A stretch of DNA of 49,306 bases from Nostoc sp. NMS7. Its GTDB lineage: Bacteria; Cyanobacteriota; Cyanobacteriia; Cyanobacteriales; Nostocaceae. The stretch's first letter is position 1, and every line of letters starts with the position of its first letter. Positions 27,354 to 36,518 of the stretch are shown in pieces. The position numbers and the translations under genes were made by a program. The notes under the pieces are model-generated. The model worked only from the letters and a program-made list of their open reading frames with translations. It was not told the DNA's origin and made no database searches. The DNA lies in NCBI RefSeq assembly GCF_017115085.1, contig NZ_JABXKJ010000030.1:1-49306 (forward strand). The letters are read 5' to 3'.

Positions 27354-28175
27354 ATGACCCAACTGAAAACACTTTCTACCTACGACCCAACATTATTTGA
27401 GGGTGCAGCTGAAGTCTACGCTCAATACAGAACTAAATACTCGGCTGCTGTATTTGAAAAACTAACTGAAATATTTAATCTCAATGGTCAAGGAAGACTT
27501 CTTGATTTGGGTACTGGTCCAGGTTTAATTGCCATTCCCCTTAGCACCAAATTTCAAGAAGTAGTTGCTATTGATCCCGATCCAGATATGCTCAAGGAAG
27601 CGCAACGTCAAGCAGCAGCCGTAAGAGCAAATAATATCACTTGGCTAGAACAAGGAGCAGAACTGATTAACCCTAGTTTGGGAACATTTAAACTAGCTAC
27701 CATTGGCAGAGCCTTTCACTGGATGGAACGCGAACTCGTACTTGAACGCCTTTATGAATTGCTGGCAGATGATGGAGCTGTAGCATTGCTCAATACAGGT
27801 GATAATCCTTGGATAAGTTCTTTACCCTGGAAACAAGCTGCCATAAAAGTAGTGAAAAAATGGTTAGGTGAGGAGCGACGAACTGGACAACGAGGACAAG
27901 GCATTCGTAAACCAGTTGATCCGCCCCACGAAGTCGTAATTGCCAATTCAAAATTTGCTCGCCAAGAATTATATGAAGTGCCATTTGAAAAATCTTGGAC
28001 AGTCTCTAGCTATCTTGGCTACTTATACACTACAGCCTTTTCTCTGAAAATTTTCTATGGCGACAAAGCCGAAGAATTTGAAGCAGATATCAAAGAAGCA
28101 TTACTAGCAGTTGAGCCTTCTGGTCACTTTACAGAAGAACTCACAGCAACAATCCAAGTAGTTTGGAAGCATTAA
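27354..28175 (+). CDS. Class I SAM-dependent methyltransferase
   Basis: 273 residues. RLLDLGTGPGLIAIPLSTKF is motif I, VVAIDPDPDMLKEA the acidic loop, and ATIGRAFHWMERELVLERLY the post-II region, as in the Methyltransf_11 / yeast Crg1-like trans-aconitate methyltransferase group. It precedes the FMN monooxygenase by 116 bases on the same strand. It may be the first gene of the organosulfur cluster or a separate unit; the substrate is not readable. Dyad site 5 lies upstream. Confidence 0.85.
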   Translation: MTQLKTLSTYDPTLFEGAAEVYAQYRTKYSAAVFEKLTEIFNLNGQGRLLDLGTGPGLIAIPLSTKFQEVVAIDPDPDMLKEAQRQAAAVRANNITWLEQGAELINPSLGTFKLATIGRAFHWMERELVLERLYELLADDGAVALLNTGDNPWISSLPWKQAAIKVVKKWLGEERRTGQRGQGIRKPVDPPHEVVIANSKFARQELYEVPFEKSWTVSSYLGYLYTTAFSLKIFYGDKAEEFEADIKEALLAVEPSGHFTEELTATIQVVWKH

Positions 28176-28291
28176 CTTGTATTCATTTTGATTTTTGCGA
28201 AAAGTTGCGTGGGGGGGTTCCCCCCGTTGAGCAAACTTTTCAAGACGACTTCCGCCTTACGGTACTAGCTATCCAAAAAAGAGAAAAGTAG

Positions 28292-29656
28292 ATGAGCAAA
28301 ACACGTAAGTTTCGTTTAGGAGCATTTATTCAAGCCACTGGACATCATGTTTCTGCTTGGCGACATCCAGATGCACAAATAGATGCGGGTTTTAATTTCG
28401 AGCATTACAAAGAAATTACCCAAACCGCCGAACGTGGCTTGTTCGATGCAGTTTTTTTGGCGGACAGCCCAGGAGTTTGGGGTGGCGATGCCGAAACCCA
28501 GAGACGCAACGGTAAACTTGTCCATTTCGAGCCAGTGACACTTTTTTCCGCCTTGTCCTCTGTAACTCAAAACATTGGCTTCATTTCCACCGCCTCGACT
28601 ACCTATGAAGAACCTTACACCCTGGCACGTAAGTTTGCCTCATTGGATCACTTGAGTAAAGGCCGGGCGGGGTGGAATGTAGTCACCACGGGTAACGAAA
28701 ATGCCGCACTTAATTTCGGTCTTGAGCATCACCCGGAACATAGCCAACGTTATGAACGTGCGGAAGAGTTTGTAGAAGTCGTCAAAGGACTCTGGGATAG
28801 CTGGGAAGACGATGCTTTCATCCGTGACAGAGAATCTGGTATCTATTTTGACTCGAATAAACTACATATACTCAACCACAAGGGTAAACATTTTTCTGTC
28901 AAAGGCCCCTTGAACGTTGGTCGTCCACCTCAAGGTTATCCGGTGATTGTGCAGGCTGGAGCATCGGAAGCTGGACGGGATTTAGCTGCGCGTACTGCTG
29001 AGGTGATTTTCACTGCCAATCAAACTCTAGCCGATGCTCAGGAATTTTACGCTGATGTCAAAGGTAGGTTGGCGAAATATGGACGCTCTTCAGACGATCT
29101 AAAAATCATGCCTGGGGCTTTCCCAATCATTGGCCGGACTGAAGAAGAAGCCCAAGAGAAATACGAATTTCTGCAATCGCTGATTCATCCTGATGTAGCT
29201 TGGGGTATTTTAAAGAACTATTACAAAGGTGTGGATCTGTCGAAATATTCTTTAGATGATGTAACTCCCGAACTACCCAGTGATACCAATAATAATAAAA
29301 GTCGTCTGAAATTAGTCAAGGATTTAGCTACTCGTGGCACTCTGACGCTGCGTCAGTTATATCTGGCTCTTGCTACCGCCAGAGGTCATCGTACTATCCT
29401 TGGTACTCCCGAAAGCATTGCCGACCAGTTAGAGGAATGGTTCAACAATGGTGCAGCAGATGGTTTTAATATCATGCCACCAATCCTGCCTACAGGGTTA
29501 GATGACTTCGTTAACCTAGTTGTTCCCATCCTCCAGAAACGCGGACTGTTCCGTACTGAATACGAAGGTACTACCTTGAGGGAAAACCTGGGGCTGCGTC
29601 GTCCGGGTAATCAATTTGCCGCTAAACAAGTGGATGAGAGATTGGTGTTGGCGTAA
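28292..29656 (+). CDS. NtaA/SnaA/DszA-type FMN-dependent monooxygenase
   Basis: 454 residues, a bacterial-luciferase-like TIM barrel. FRLGAFIQATGHHVSAWRHP, GLFDAVFLADSPGVW, HLSKGRAGWNVVTTGNENAA, RYERAEEFVEVVKGLWDSWE and PVIVQAGASEAGRDLAA are hallmarks of the group that holds NTA monooxygenase A, DszA (dibenzothiophene sulfone) and DmoA-like enzymes. They use FMNH2 from a separate reductase, which I do not see in the window. Next to an SsuA-like protein and oxidoreductases, a sulfone or sulfonate C-S cleaving role is likely but unproven. The bases just before the ATG repeat a 19-mer found at 5591. Confidence 0.9.
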   Translation: MSKTRKFRLGAFIQATGHHVSAWRHPDAQIDAGFNFEHYKEITQTAERGLFDAVFLADSPGVWGGDAETQRRNGKLVHFEPVTLFSALSSVTQNIGFISTASTTYEEPYTLARKFASLDHLSKGRAGWNVVTTGNENAALNFGLEHHPEHSQRYERAEEFVEVVKGLWDSWEDDAFIRDRESGIYFDSNKLHILNHKGKHFSVKGPLNVGRPPQGYPVIVQAGASEAGRDLAARTAEVIFTANQTLADAQEFYADVKGRLAKYGRSSDDLKIMPGAFPIIGRTEEEAQEKYEFLQSLIHPDVAWGILKNYYKGVDLSKYSLDDVTPELPSDTNNNKSRLKLVKDLATRGTLTLRQLYLALATARGHRTILGTPESIADQLEEWFNNGAADGFNIMPPILPTGLDDFVNLVVPILQKRGLFRTEYEGTTLRENLGLRRPGNQFAAKQVDERLVLA

Positions 29657-30080
29657 ATAAATAGGGCTTACGCAACGCCGCATATTCTTTTGAGTTCGTA
29701 GTGTTCGCGTAGCGTCTCGAAGAGAGGACTAAAGTCTTCTCTTGCAGACGCTACTTGAACAAAATCAGGACTAAAGTCCTTACTACAAACAACAAGCGTA
29801 AGTCCTGATCAAAAGAGTAGTGAGTTGGGAGTGCTGTAGACACTCCTTTGGTGAGCCAGTGCGTTATGGGTTCTTTCCGTTGTAGTAATTGTCTTTGCTG
29901 AGTTATCTAGATGCGAGAAGTCGCCTAGAAATTTCCGGGTTTTATTGGGCTTTCAATCCAATAAATTACCAAGTAGCACTTCAAATGCGTCGTTGTACTC
30001 AGCACGGGCTAAACGCCCCGCTATCGCTAACATAACTCATTTATCAGCACTAGTTCTGTCATTTATTCAAGGAAAAAAAC
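29657..30080. repeat. Intergenic stretch with a long imperfect hairpin of dispersed repeat
   Basis: Main element 29709-29754: GTAGCGTCT pairs with AGACGCTAC, and AGAGAGGACT pairs with AGTCTTCTCT around a two-base centre. A second AGGACT-AA-AGTCCT hairpin follows near 29769, of the same type as 3997-4022. The rest (29820-30080) includes CGGGCTAAACGCCCCGCTAT, another Nostoc-type repeat, and the ribosome-binding site CAAGGAAAAAAAC before ATG 30081. No gene seen. Confidence 0.75.
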
Positions 30081-31619
30081 ATGACTGAATATAGCAGATT
30101 AAAAACTTCCCGTTCCGCCGCCATCAAAGCAAACCTCAATTATCCGATAATTGACACTGATGTTCATACCAATGATTTCACTCCGGCGCTTGAGGATTAC
30201 ATTGCTAAATACGGTGGCTCGAAACTCGTAGATGAATTACGCAAGGCGGAAGATTCTCGTCTCAATTCCAAGAGTAATGGTAAAGACTGGTATCAACAAA
30301 CTCCAGAAGAACGCCAATACAACCGCACAATTCGATCGCCTTGGTGGGCTAGAGTAACCCGGAATACTTTGGATCTCGCTACTTACACTCTTCCTGAACT
30401 GTTCTATGAGCGTCAAGGGGAGCAGGGGTCAGATTATTCGGTACTATTTCCGAATAATGTTTTGGCACCAGCTGGAGCAAGTAAAGAGAACCGTCAAGCA
30501 CTGCAACGGGCGGTCAATCACTATCATGCTGACTTGTACCGGAAATATAGCGATCGCCTCACACCTGTAGCTGGTATCCCGATGGGTAATCCTCAAGAAG
30601 CGGTTGAGGAGCTAGAGTTTGCAGTGAAAACACTGGGACTGAAAGTGGCAAATATTCCTGGTGGTGTGAAACGGCCAATTAAGGCGATCGCTGATAAATA
30701 TCCAGCAGATCAATACCCTGAAATCGCCAAGTATGCCTCTTACATTGACTTTTACGGATTAGATAGTGAATACGACTACGATCCATTCTGGGCGAAGGCT
30801 GTTGAATTAGGTGTACCCGTTACGACCCATTACGGCAGTCAGGGTTGGACTGGACGCTCCTCGATCAGTAACTACATGAACAACCATATCGGTCACTTCG
30901 GCGATGGCTCGCAAGCATTTGCCAAAGCACTGTTTTTTGGTGGTGTTACCAAACGTTTCCCACAGTTGCGCGTAGGTATGCTTGAAGGTGGTGCAGATTG
31001 GGGCGCTCACGTCTACATTCATTTAGTAGATCGTTTCTCTAAGCGCAATCTTAAAGGACTGCAAAACTACAACCCAGAACTGACAAATTCTGATGAGTTG
31101 TTCGAGTTATTTGAGCGCTTCGGCGGCGAAATTACTCAAGGACATTCCCTGAGCAAAGAAGAACTGACAAAAAGTGTCTTGGGTTCTTCCTTCAACCGTC
31201 ATAGCCGCTCACCCGTTGGTAGCGAACTAGAAGATTTTGCCGCCGCCGGCATTGAAACAATTGAAGATATCCGCGATCGCTGGGTAAACAGTTTCTTCTT
31301 TGGTTCCGAGTCCGACGATCGCACCATAGCAGCTGCATTCAACGACAAAGCCAATCCCTTGGGTGTGAAAATCAACGCCATTTATTCCTCAGATGTTGGT
31401 CACTGGGATGTGCCAGATTTGACCGACCCACTAGCGGAAAGCTGGGATTTGGTGCAAGAAGGTGTAATTTCGGAAGCGGACTTTAAGGCTTATGTATTCA
31501 ATAATCCTTACAAGTTTTATACTCAAGCTAATCCCGACTTCTTCAAGGGTACGGCGGTTGAATCTAAGGTAGCTAACATCGAATCTCCACAAGCCGATAA
31601 GAGTTTGGTAACGGCGTAA
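30081..31619 (+). CDS. Amidohydrolase-2 family metal-dependent hydrolase
   Basis: 512 residues, an ACMSD-like TIM barrel. The metal motif is IIDTDVHTN (DxHxN variant), a mid-barrel ligand lies in VPVTTHYGSQGW, a conserved stretch is GGADWGAHVYIHLVDRFSKR, and the late Asp/His is YSSDVGHWDVPD. ELFYERQGEQGSDYSVLFPN is the usual substrate segment of long members. The family includes decarboxylases and ring or amide hydrolases. It directly follows the DszA-like enzyme and precedes a flavoprotein monooxygenase, so it probably acts on the same substrate series. AGGAAAA lies before the ATG. Confidence 0.88.
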   Translation: MTEYSRLKTSRSAAIKANLNYPIIDTDVHTNDFTPALEDYIAKYGGSKLVDELRKAEDSRLNSKSNGKDWYQQTPEERQYNRTIRSPWWARVTRNTLDLATYTLPELFYERQGEQGSDYSVLFPNNVLAPAGASKENRQALQRAVNHYHADLYRKYSDRLTPVAGIPMGNPQEAVEELEFAVKTLGLKVANIPGGVKRPIKAIADKYPADQYPEIAKYASYIDFYGLDSEYDYDPFWAKAVELGVPVTTHYGSQGWTGRSSISNYMNNHIGHFGDGSQAFAKALFFGGVTKRFPQLRVGMLEGGADWGAHVYIHLVDRFSKRNLKGLQNYNPELTNSDELFELFERFGGEITQGHSLSKEELTKSVLGSSFNRHSRSPVGSELEDFAAAGIETIEDIRDRWVNSFFFGSESDDRTIAAAFNDKANPLGVKINAIYSSDVGHWDVPDLTDPLAESWDLVQEGVISEADFKAYVFNNPYKFYTQANPDFFKGTAVESKVANIESPQADKSLVTA

Positions 31620-31719
31620 AAGATTAAGAGGAGATCAGGGAATAACTTCCTTGCTCCTCTCCATCTCATTCCTCAGCAACAAAGGATATACGCATAGCCT
31701 TTTACCCGAGAAGATTGAC

Positions 31720-33156
31720 ATGACAACAACAACTGACCCTAATTTTGGTGCGCGTGAGGCGTTACGCCTACTTGGCCCCTATCCTGATGACTGGGTACCC
31801 GACCATGCTGATGTTGACCATAATGTGACGATAGTTGGTGGTAGTGGTACAGGTATTACCTTTGCCTTTGCACTGCGACGAGCTGGTATCGGCCGGGTGA
31901 CAATTATCGATGAGGCCGAAGATGAAGCCCATGCTGGTGTATGGCTAAATCGGGCGCGGATGAACAAGCTACGCACGCCCAAGAATCTGCCAGGACCGGA
32001 ACTGGGTATTCAGGGGTTGTCATTTCAGGCTTGGTATGAGGCGCGATATGGTGCTGAGGCTTACGCGGCGATTGACCGCATTCCTCGCTTGCTGTGGGTT
32101 GAATACCTCAATTGGTATCGGCAGTTTCTAGAAATTCCAGTGCGTTACCAAACGAAGCTGGTACGGATTGAACCTGCTGAAGGTTTCTTTCGCCTGCATC
32201 TAGAAGTGAACGGTATCCCCCAGGTGGAAACTACCCGCAAAATTATTCTGGGCAATGGTTTTGTCGGTGCTGGTGGTCCATACGTGCCATCAGTGTTAAC
32301 TGCTTTACCACGCATTTTATCCGCACATACCGCCGATGCCATCGACTTCAATGCACTGCGAGGCAAAACTGTAGCGGTGCTGGGGGCTGCGGCGTCGGCC
32401 TTCGATGCTGCTGGGGTAGCCCTGGAATCGGGAGCCAAAGCAGTACACTTGTTCTCACGACGGTCAGAGATCGCATCACTGCCGGTAATTCGCGTGCGTG
32501 GTTATCCTGGTGCTTACAACAGCTATTACCAAATACCTGATGCCGATCGCTGGTTCCAGGCTTGGCGTTATCGTCAGTTCGGCTCCACACCACCAACCGA
32601 CGCAATTGAACGGGCGATCGCATTCCCGAACTTCCACCTGCACCTATCCGCAACCTGGAGATCAGCCCAGGAACAAGACGGCCGCATCGTCGCGCAGGTG
32701 AACGACGATGTTTTCGAGTTCGATTTTGCGATCGCTGGTACTGGCTACTTCGTTGATCCGGCGGCGCGGCCTGAACTTGCCGACTTTGCCGATCATATTG
32801 CCCAGTGGAGCGATCGCTACGAACCACCAGCCAATCAGCGCGACGAAGAATTAAGTGTTTATCCTTACCTTGGTAGCGCCCATGAATACCAAGAGAAAGT
32901 CCCCGGTAGCGCACCTTACTTGAAGGATATCCATGTTTTCAACCCATCTGGCTTCGTCAGTTTTGGACTGCCAATTGGTGACATACCCAGCATTCGACGC
33001 GACGTACCAGCAGTGGTAGGACGTATTAGCGATGACTTGTTCTTTGCTGATTGGGCGCTGCATGAAGCCCGTATTACCAGCGACAACGTTGCACCAGATT
33101 TTGATACCTCGCTCTATGCAAATGCAGTATGGGAACAGAAAGTGCCAGTTAGTTGA
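31720..33156 (+). CDS. NAD(P)/FAD-dependent monooxygenase-like flavoprotein (FMO/CzcO type)
   Basis: 478 residues from ATG 31720; the frame extends to 31651 but the extra 23 residues look untranslated. FAD motif VTIVGGSGTGITFAFALRRA, NADPH motif TVAVLGAAASAFDAAGVALE followed by HLFSRR, and an ATG-like segment FAIAGTGYFVDP indicate a class B flavin monooxygenase or a related two-dinucleotide enzyme. The canonical FxGxxxHxxxW fingerprint is not seen. Possible oxygenation of the DszA product or provision of reducing power; both are inference. It starts about 100 bases after the amidohydrolase. Confidence 0.85.
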   Translation: MTTTTDPNFGAREALRLLGPYPDDWVPDHADVDHNVTIVGGSGTGITFAFALRRAGIGRVTIIDEAEDEAHAGVWLNRARMNKLRTPKNLPGPELGIQGLSFQAWYEARYGAEAYAAIDRIPRLLWVEYLNWYRQFLEIPVRYQTKLVRIEPAEGFFRLHLEVNGIPQVETTRKIILGNGFVGAGGPYVPSVLTALPRILSAHTADAIDFNALRGKTVAVLGAAASAFDAAGVALESGAKAVHLFSRRSEIASLPVIRVRGYPGAYNSYYQIPDADRWFQAWRYRQFGSTPPTDAIERAIAFPNFHLHLSATWRSAQEQDGRIVAQVNDDVFEFDFAIAGTGYFVDPAARPELADFADHIAQWSDRYEPPANQRDEELSVYPYLGSAHEYQEKVPGSAPYLKDIHVFNPSGFVSFGLPIGDIPSIRRDVPAVVGRISDDLFFADWALHEARITSDNVAPDFDTSLYANAVWEQKVPVS

Positions 33157-33246
33157 ATCTAGTACTGTGTCAAGCGGGAGCAATGCCAATACGTTTCGGA
33201 TAAGACTCGATCCCGCTAACTTTCCCAAAGTTTAGGAGTCACAACT

Positions 33247-33915
33247 ATGTCTGTCGAATACCGCTCTTTTAACACCAGCAATGGTTCCTTGCCTTATCTC
33301 CTCTCGACTATCTCAGACACTATTAAGCAACCCGCGCCCCTGGTATTGTTTCTACACGGCGCACGCGATCGCGGTACAGATATAAATGTGCTGCTGAAAT
33401 GGGGTTTACCTCGTTTCGTGGATTCTTCCAGTTCCTTACCTTATATCTTTGCCGCCCCCCAGTTGCCTGAAGGACAAACCTGGGTAGACCGAGAGTTGGA
33501 TGTGATTGCTTTGCTCGATGATCTCATCGCCTCCCAACCCATCGATCCGTCCCGGATAATTTTATCTGGGTTCAGCTTAGGTACAGCTGGAGCATGGCAT
33601 ATCGCCGCTTCTCACCCTGATCGCTTCGCTGGTCTGGTAGCAGTATCAGGGCGTGTACCCAAGACATTAGAAGCAAGCCAACTAGCTGCACTAAAGGAAA
33701 TTCCCATCCAAATATTCCAAGGTGGCAAGGACGAAAAACTACCGATTGAAGATACACAGCAGATTGTCGATAGCTTGCGCGGACTGGGGGGAACAGTAGA
33801 TTTTACTGTACTACCTGAAGGCGATCATTTTATTGCCGATGAAGTGTATAGTGACCCGAAACTGCAACAGTGGTTGGTTTCATTGAGCCGTCGCAAAACC
33901 CCCCTAGTTGTCTAA
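33247..33915 (+). CDS. Alpha/beta-hydrolase (phospholipase/carboxylesterase or dienelactone hydrolase-like)
   Basis: 222 residues. LVLFLHGARDRGTD is the oxyanion strand, GFSLGTAGAWHIA holds the nucleophile Ser in GxSxG, IFQGGKDEKLP the acid Asp and LPEGDHFIADE the His. Short length and topology fit the Abhydrolase_2/carboxylesterase group. AGGAGTCACAACT precedes the ATG. It lies in the cluster after the flavoprotein. A Baeyer-Villiger oxidation followed by ester hydrolysis would fit these two neighbours, but that is speculative. Confidence 0.88.
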   Translation: MSVEYRSFNTSNGSLPYLLSTISDTIKQPAPLVLFLHGARDRGTDINVLLKWGLPRFVDSSSSLPYIFAAPQLPEGQTWVDRELDVIALLDDLIASQPIDPSRIILSGFSLGTAGAWHIAASHPDRFAGLVAVSGRVPKTLEASQLAALKEIPIQIFQGGKDEKLPIEDTQQIVDSLRGLGGTVDFTVLPEGDHFIADEVYSDPKLQQWLVSLSRRKTPLVV

Positions 33916-33970
33916 TAGACCTGTTATCTGACTGGAAAGATGTAGAGCTAAAACATTATGAAATATTGAA

Positions 33971-34205
33971 TAGACCTCTTGCATAAATCAAAACCTCACC
34001 CTGGTTCTGCTACGCAAAACCTGTCCCTCTCCTTAGTAAGGAGAGGGAAAGATTTACCTTTAGGTAAAGTGAGGGTGAGGTTTTTCAAGATTTTTGGGTA
34101 ATTCAATGACTTATGTATACACCGTAACTTTAGCAATGCTCTTTGGTGAATGAAACAGCCCTGCCCTTGTGGGGTGGGGTGTTAGGGACTTTTGCAAGAG
34201 GTCTA
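33971..34205. mobile_element. MITE-like element with 13-bp terminal inverted repeats and nested palindrome
   Basis: TAGACCTCTTGCA at 33971-33983 and TGCAAGAGGTCTA at 34193-34205 are perfect inverted ends, flanked by AAT on both sides if the first and last base are excluded (possible 3-bp target duplication). These ends resemble cyanobacterial IS elements whose tips read GACCTCTTGCAAAAG. No transposase is inside. A second inverted repeat, AAACCTCACCCT with AGGGTGAGGTTT (about 33991-34082), with a perfect CCCTCTCCTTA/TAAGGAGAGGG core, is nested within. It splits the esterase from the aldo/keto reductase gene. Confidence 0.75.
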
Positions 34206-34340
34206 ATAAACAAACGGGCAAGCCATTTAAACGAGTTTAGTGGGGTAAGGCAATACAGCCTGACTAATCTGCGATCGCAATCTGTACCGAAGAAGCCTAG
34301 TTTCGGAATTCTGCTTTTTTAATCAACAACGAAAACCCCC

Positions 34341-35339
34341 ATGACATTACCAACAACTAAACTCGGTCAAACCGGTTTAACCGTTTCCCGCCTCTGTCTT
34401 GGCACTATGACCTTCGGCTTGCAGACAGACGAAAAAACTTCCAGACATATCCTCGACACCGCCGCCGATGCTGGCATCAACTTTCTTGATACAGCTGACG
34501 TTTATCCTCTTGGGGGTGGACTGCCTACTGCTGGAAGCACTGAAGAAATTATTGGGCGCTGGCTCAAAGGCAAACGCGAACATTTTATCATCGCTACTAA
34601 GTGTGTGGGACGAGTCGGGACTGCGCCTTGGGATCAGGGTGCTTCGCGCAAACATATTCTTGATGCGATCGATGCTTCCCTTAGACGACTGGGAACTGAT
34701 TATGTTGACCTGTACCAATTGCACTCTGACGATGCCTCAACCCCTCTCGATGAAACCTTAGAAGCTCTGGACACGGTAGTACGTGCTGGTAAGGTACGCT
34801 ACATCGGGGTTTCTAACTTTTTAGCTTACCGACTCGCTCGCGCCTTGGGTCGTGCGGATGTGCAAAATTTAACTCGTTTCGTCTCGATTCAACCCCGCTA
34901 CAATTTGTTGTTCCGTGAAATTGAGCGAGAACTATTACCCCTAGCCAAAGAAGAAGGATTGGGTGTAATTTCTTACAATCCCTTGGCGGGTGGTCTACTC
35001 ACTGGCAAACATAGCCTCACTCAAGGCCCCACCGCAGGCACTCGTTTTACTCTGGGGATTGCCGCAGAACGTTATCAAGAACGCTACTGGCGCGATCGCG
35101 AGTTCAATACTGTCGAGGAATTAAGTACAGTAGCGGATTTGGCTGGATTGTCACTCACGACCTTAGCTGTGGCTTGGGTGCTGGCTAATCCGATAATTAC
35201 TGCCCCCATTATTGGTGCTAGTCGTCCAGAACAACTTGTTGACACCCTTAAGGCTGTAGAACTAAAACTCGACGACAGTTTGAAACAAAAGCTAGACGAC
35301 ATCACCGCCGAATATCGCCGGGGAGATTCTCTGCGTTAG
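34341..35339 (+). CDS. Aldo/keto reductase
   Basis: 332 residues. The catalytic tetrad is visible: Asp in INFLDTADVYPLG, Tyr of VYPLG, Lys in FIIATKCVGR and His in DLYQLHSDD. The NADPH-binding segment near the C-terminus is PIIGASRPEQLVDTLKAVEL. The family is AKR of the YajO/Tas/potassium-channel-beta-like type. NADPH-dependent reduction of an aldehyde released in sulfonate cleavage would fit the neighbourhood; the substrate is not known. It follows the MITE and precedes ssuA2 by 52 bases. Confidence 0.93.
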   Translation: MTLPTTKLGQTGLTVSRLCLGTMTFGLQTDEKTSRHILDTAADAGINFLDTADVYPLGGGLPTAGSTEEIIGRWLKGKREHFIIATKCVGRVGTAPWDQGASRKHILDAIDASLRRLGTDYVDLYQLHSDDASTPLDETLEALDTVVRAGKVRYIGVSNFLAYRLARALGRADVQNLTRFVSIQPRYNLLFREIERELLPLAKEEGLGVISYNPLAGGLLTGKHSLTQGPTAGTRFTLGIAAERYQERYWRDREFNTVEELSTVADLAGLSLTTLAVAWVLANPIITAPIIGASRPEQLVDTLKAVELKLDDSLKQKLDDITAEYRRGDSLR

Positions 35340-35391
35340 TTTTGCAAATTTTAACCTTTCCAATCCAAACTATTTTATCTATCAAACAACT

Positions 35392-36441
35392 ATGATTAAA
35401 CGCCGTCGTTTTCTAAATGTCGCTACATCTAGTCTGGGCGGTTTTTCTATGGCATATTTGTTGGGAAGTTGTAACCAACAAAGCCAACAGAATGTAGCGA
35501 GTATTACTGGCAATTCGATTTCCCTTGGTATAAAAACTAAAATTCTCCGCATGGGTTATCAGAGTGCTGGGGATCTCTTCAGAAATCGGCAAGTTTTAGA
35601 GAAACGCTTGGAACCACTGGGGATCAAGGTGGAATGGGCGCAATTTGTCCAAGGGCCTCAACTCATGGAAGGCATGGCTGCGAAAAGAGTTGATGTCGGA
35701 TCAGTAGGAGAAACGCCACCAATTTTTGCCCAAGTCGCTGGTTCAGACCTTGTTTATGTCGTCGGGACACAAAAAACCGAAAAAACAGGAACAAGTAGTG
35801 TGATTGCTGTACCTCCAGAGTCTCCCCTTCAGAAATTTGAGGATATTAAGGGGCAAGAAGTTTATTTTCAAAAAGGCTCGGCATCGCACTATTTTATTCT
35901 TAGAGCTTTGCAGTCTATCGGTTTGACCATCAAAGATATTAAAATCAAAAGTATGGCAACTGTTGAGGCATCGGCTGCTTTTCTCCAAGGTAAAATTCCC
36001 GTTTGGATGACATCAGATCCATACTATGCGATCGCTCAAAAGATGGGTCGAATTCGCGTCCTTAGAGATTCTGTTGGGTTAGATTCTCCTGGTGCCTATT
36101 ATATTGCTGGGAGGAAGTTTGCCGAAGAAAACCCTGGCTTACTCAAAATTATCATTGAAGAACTTAACGCTCTAGATAAGTGGGCAGATGCGAATCGAAA
36201 TGAAGTGAAAAAATTGATGATCGCCACACAAAAGCTCGATGAAGATGTGGCCGCCAGGATAATGTCTCGTCGCACTTTCGCAGGACGCAGAGGCTTAAGT
36301 CCGGCACTGATAGCCGAACAACAGCGTGTAGCAGATTTATTCTTTCAAGAAGGTGTCATACCGAAGAAAATCAACATTCACGATGCCTTACTTGCGCCTG
36401 ATGTATATGCTGCAATCACACCGCCAGAAATTATGGTCTAG
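35392..36441 (+). CDS. SsuA/TauA-like substrate-binding protein with Tat-lipoprotein signal
   Basis: 349 residues. The N-terminus KRRRFLNVATSS is a twin-arginine motif, followed by the hydrophobic SLGGFSMAYLLGSC with a lipobox at Cys27, so folded export and lipid anchoring are likely. The body matches SsuA: LRMGYQSAGDLFRNR, KVEWAQFVQGPQLMEGMAAK, VGETPPIFAQVAG and PVWMTSDPYYAIAQ. There is no SsuB/SsuC pair nearby on this strand, so it may dock on SsuBC at 24431-26145 or the ABC protein that follows. It differs clearly from ssuA at 23179 and probably has another ligand. Confidence 0.9.
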   Translation: MIKRRRFLNVATSSLGGFSMAYLLGSCNQQSQQNVASITGNSISLGIKTKILRMGYQSAGDLFRNRQVLEKRLEPLGIKVEWAQFVQGPQLMEGMAAKRVDVGSVGETPPIFAQVAGSDLVYVVGTQKTEKTGTSSVIAVPPESPLQKFEDIKGQEVYFQKGSASHYFILRALQSIGLTIKDIKIKSMATVEASAAFLQGKIPVWMTSDPYYAIAQKMGRIRVLRDSVGLDSPGAYYIAGRKFAEENPGLLKIIIEELNALDKWADANRNEVKKLMIATQKLDEDVAARIMSRRTFAGRRGLSPALIAEQQRVADLFFQEGVIPKKINIHDALLAPDVYAAITPPEIMV

Positions 36442-36518
36442 TAGTTCATTAAGCTAATGAAAACTTCTTAATTACGAATTACGAATTGGTATAACATGAT
36501 GCTTACAAAGCGACTTTC

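Noticed and set aside
28258..28264. Another TACGGTA upstream of the DszA-like gene
   Set aside because: The GTA at the fixed distance is missing, and the word is part of a CGCCTTACGG dispersed-repeat context.
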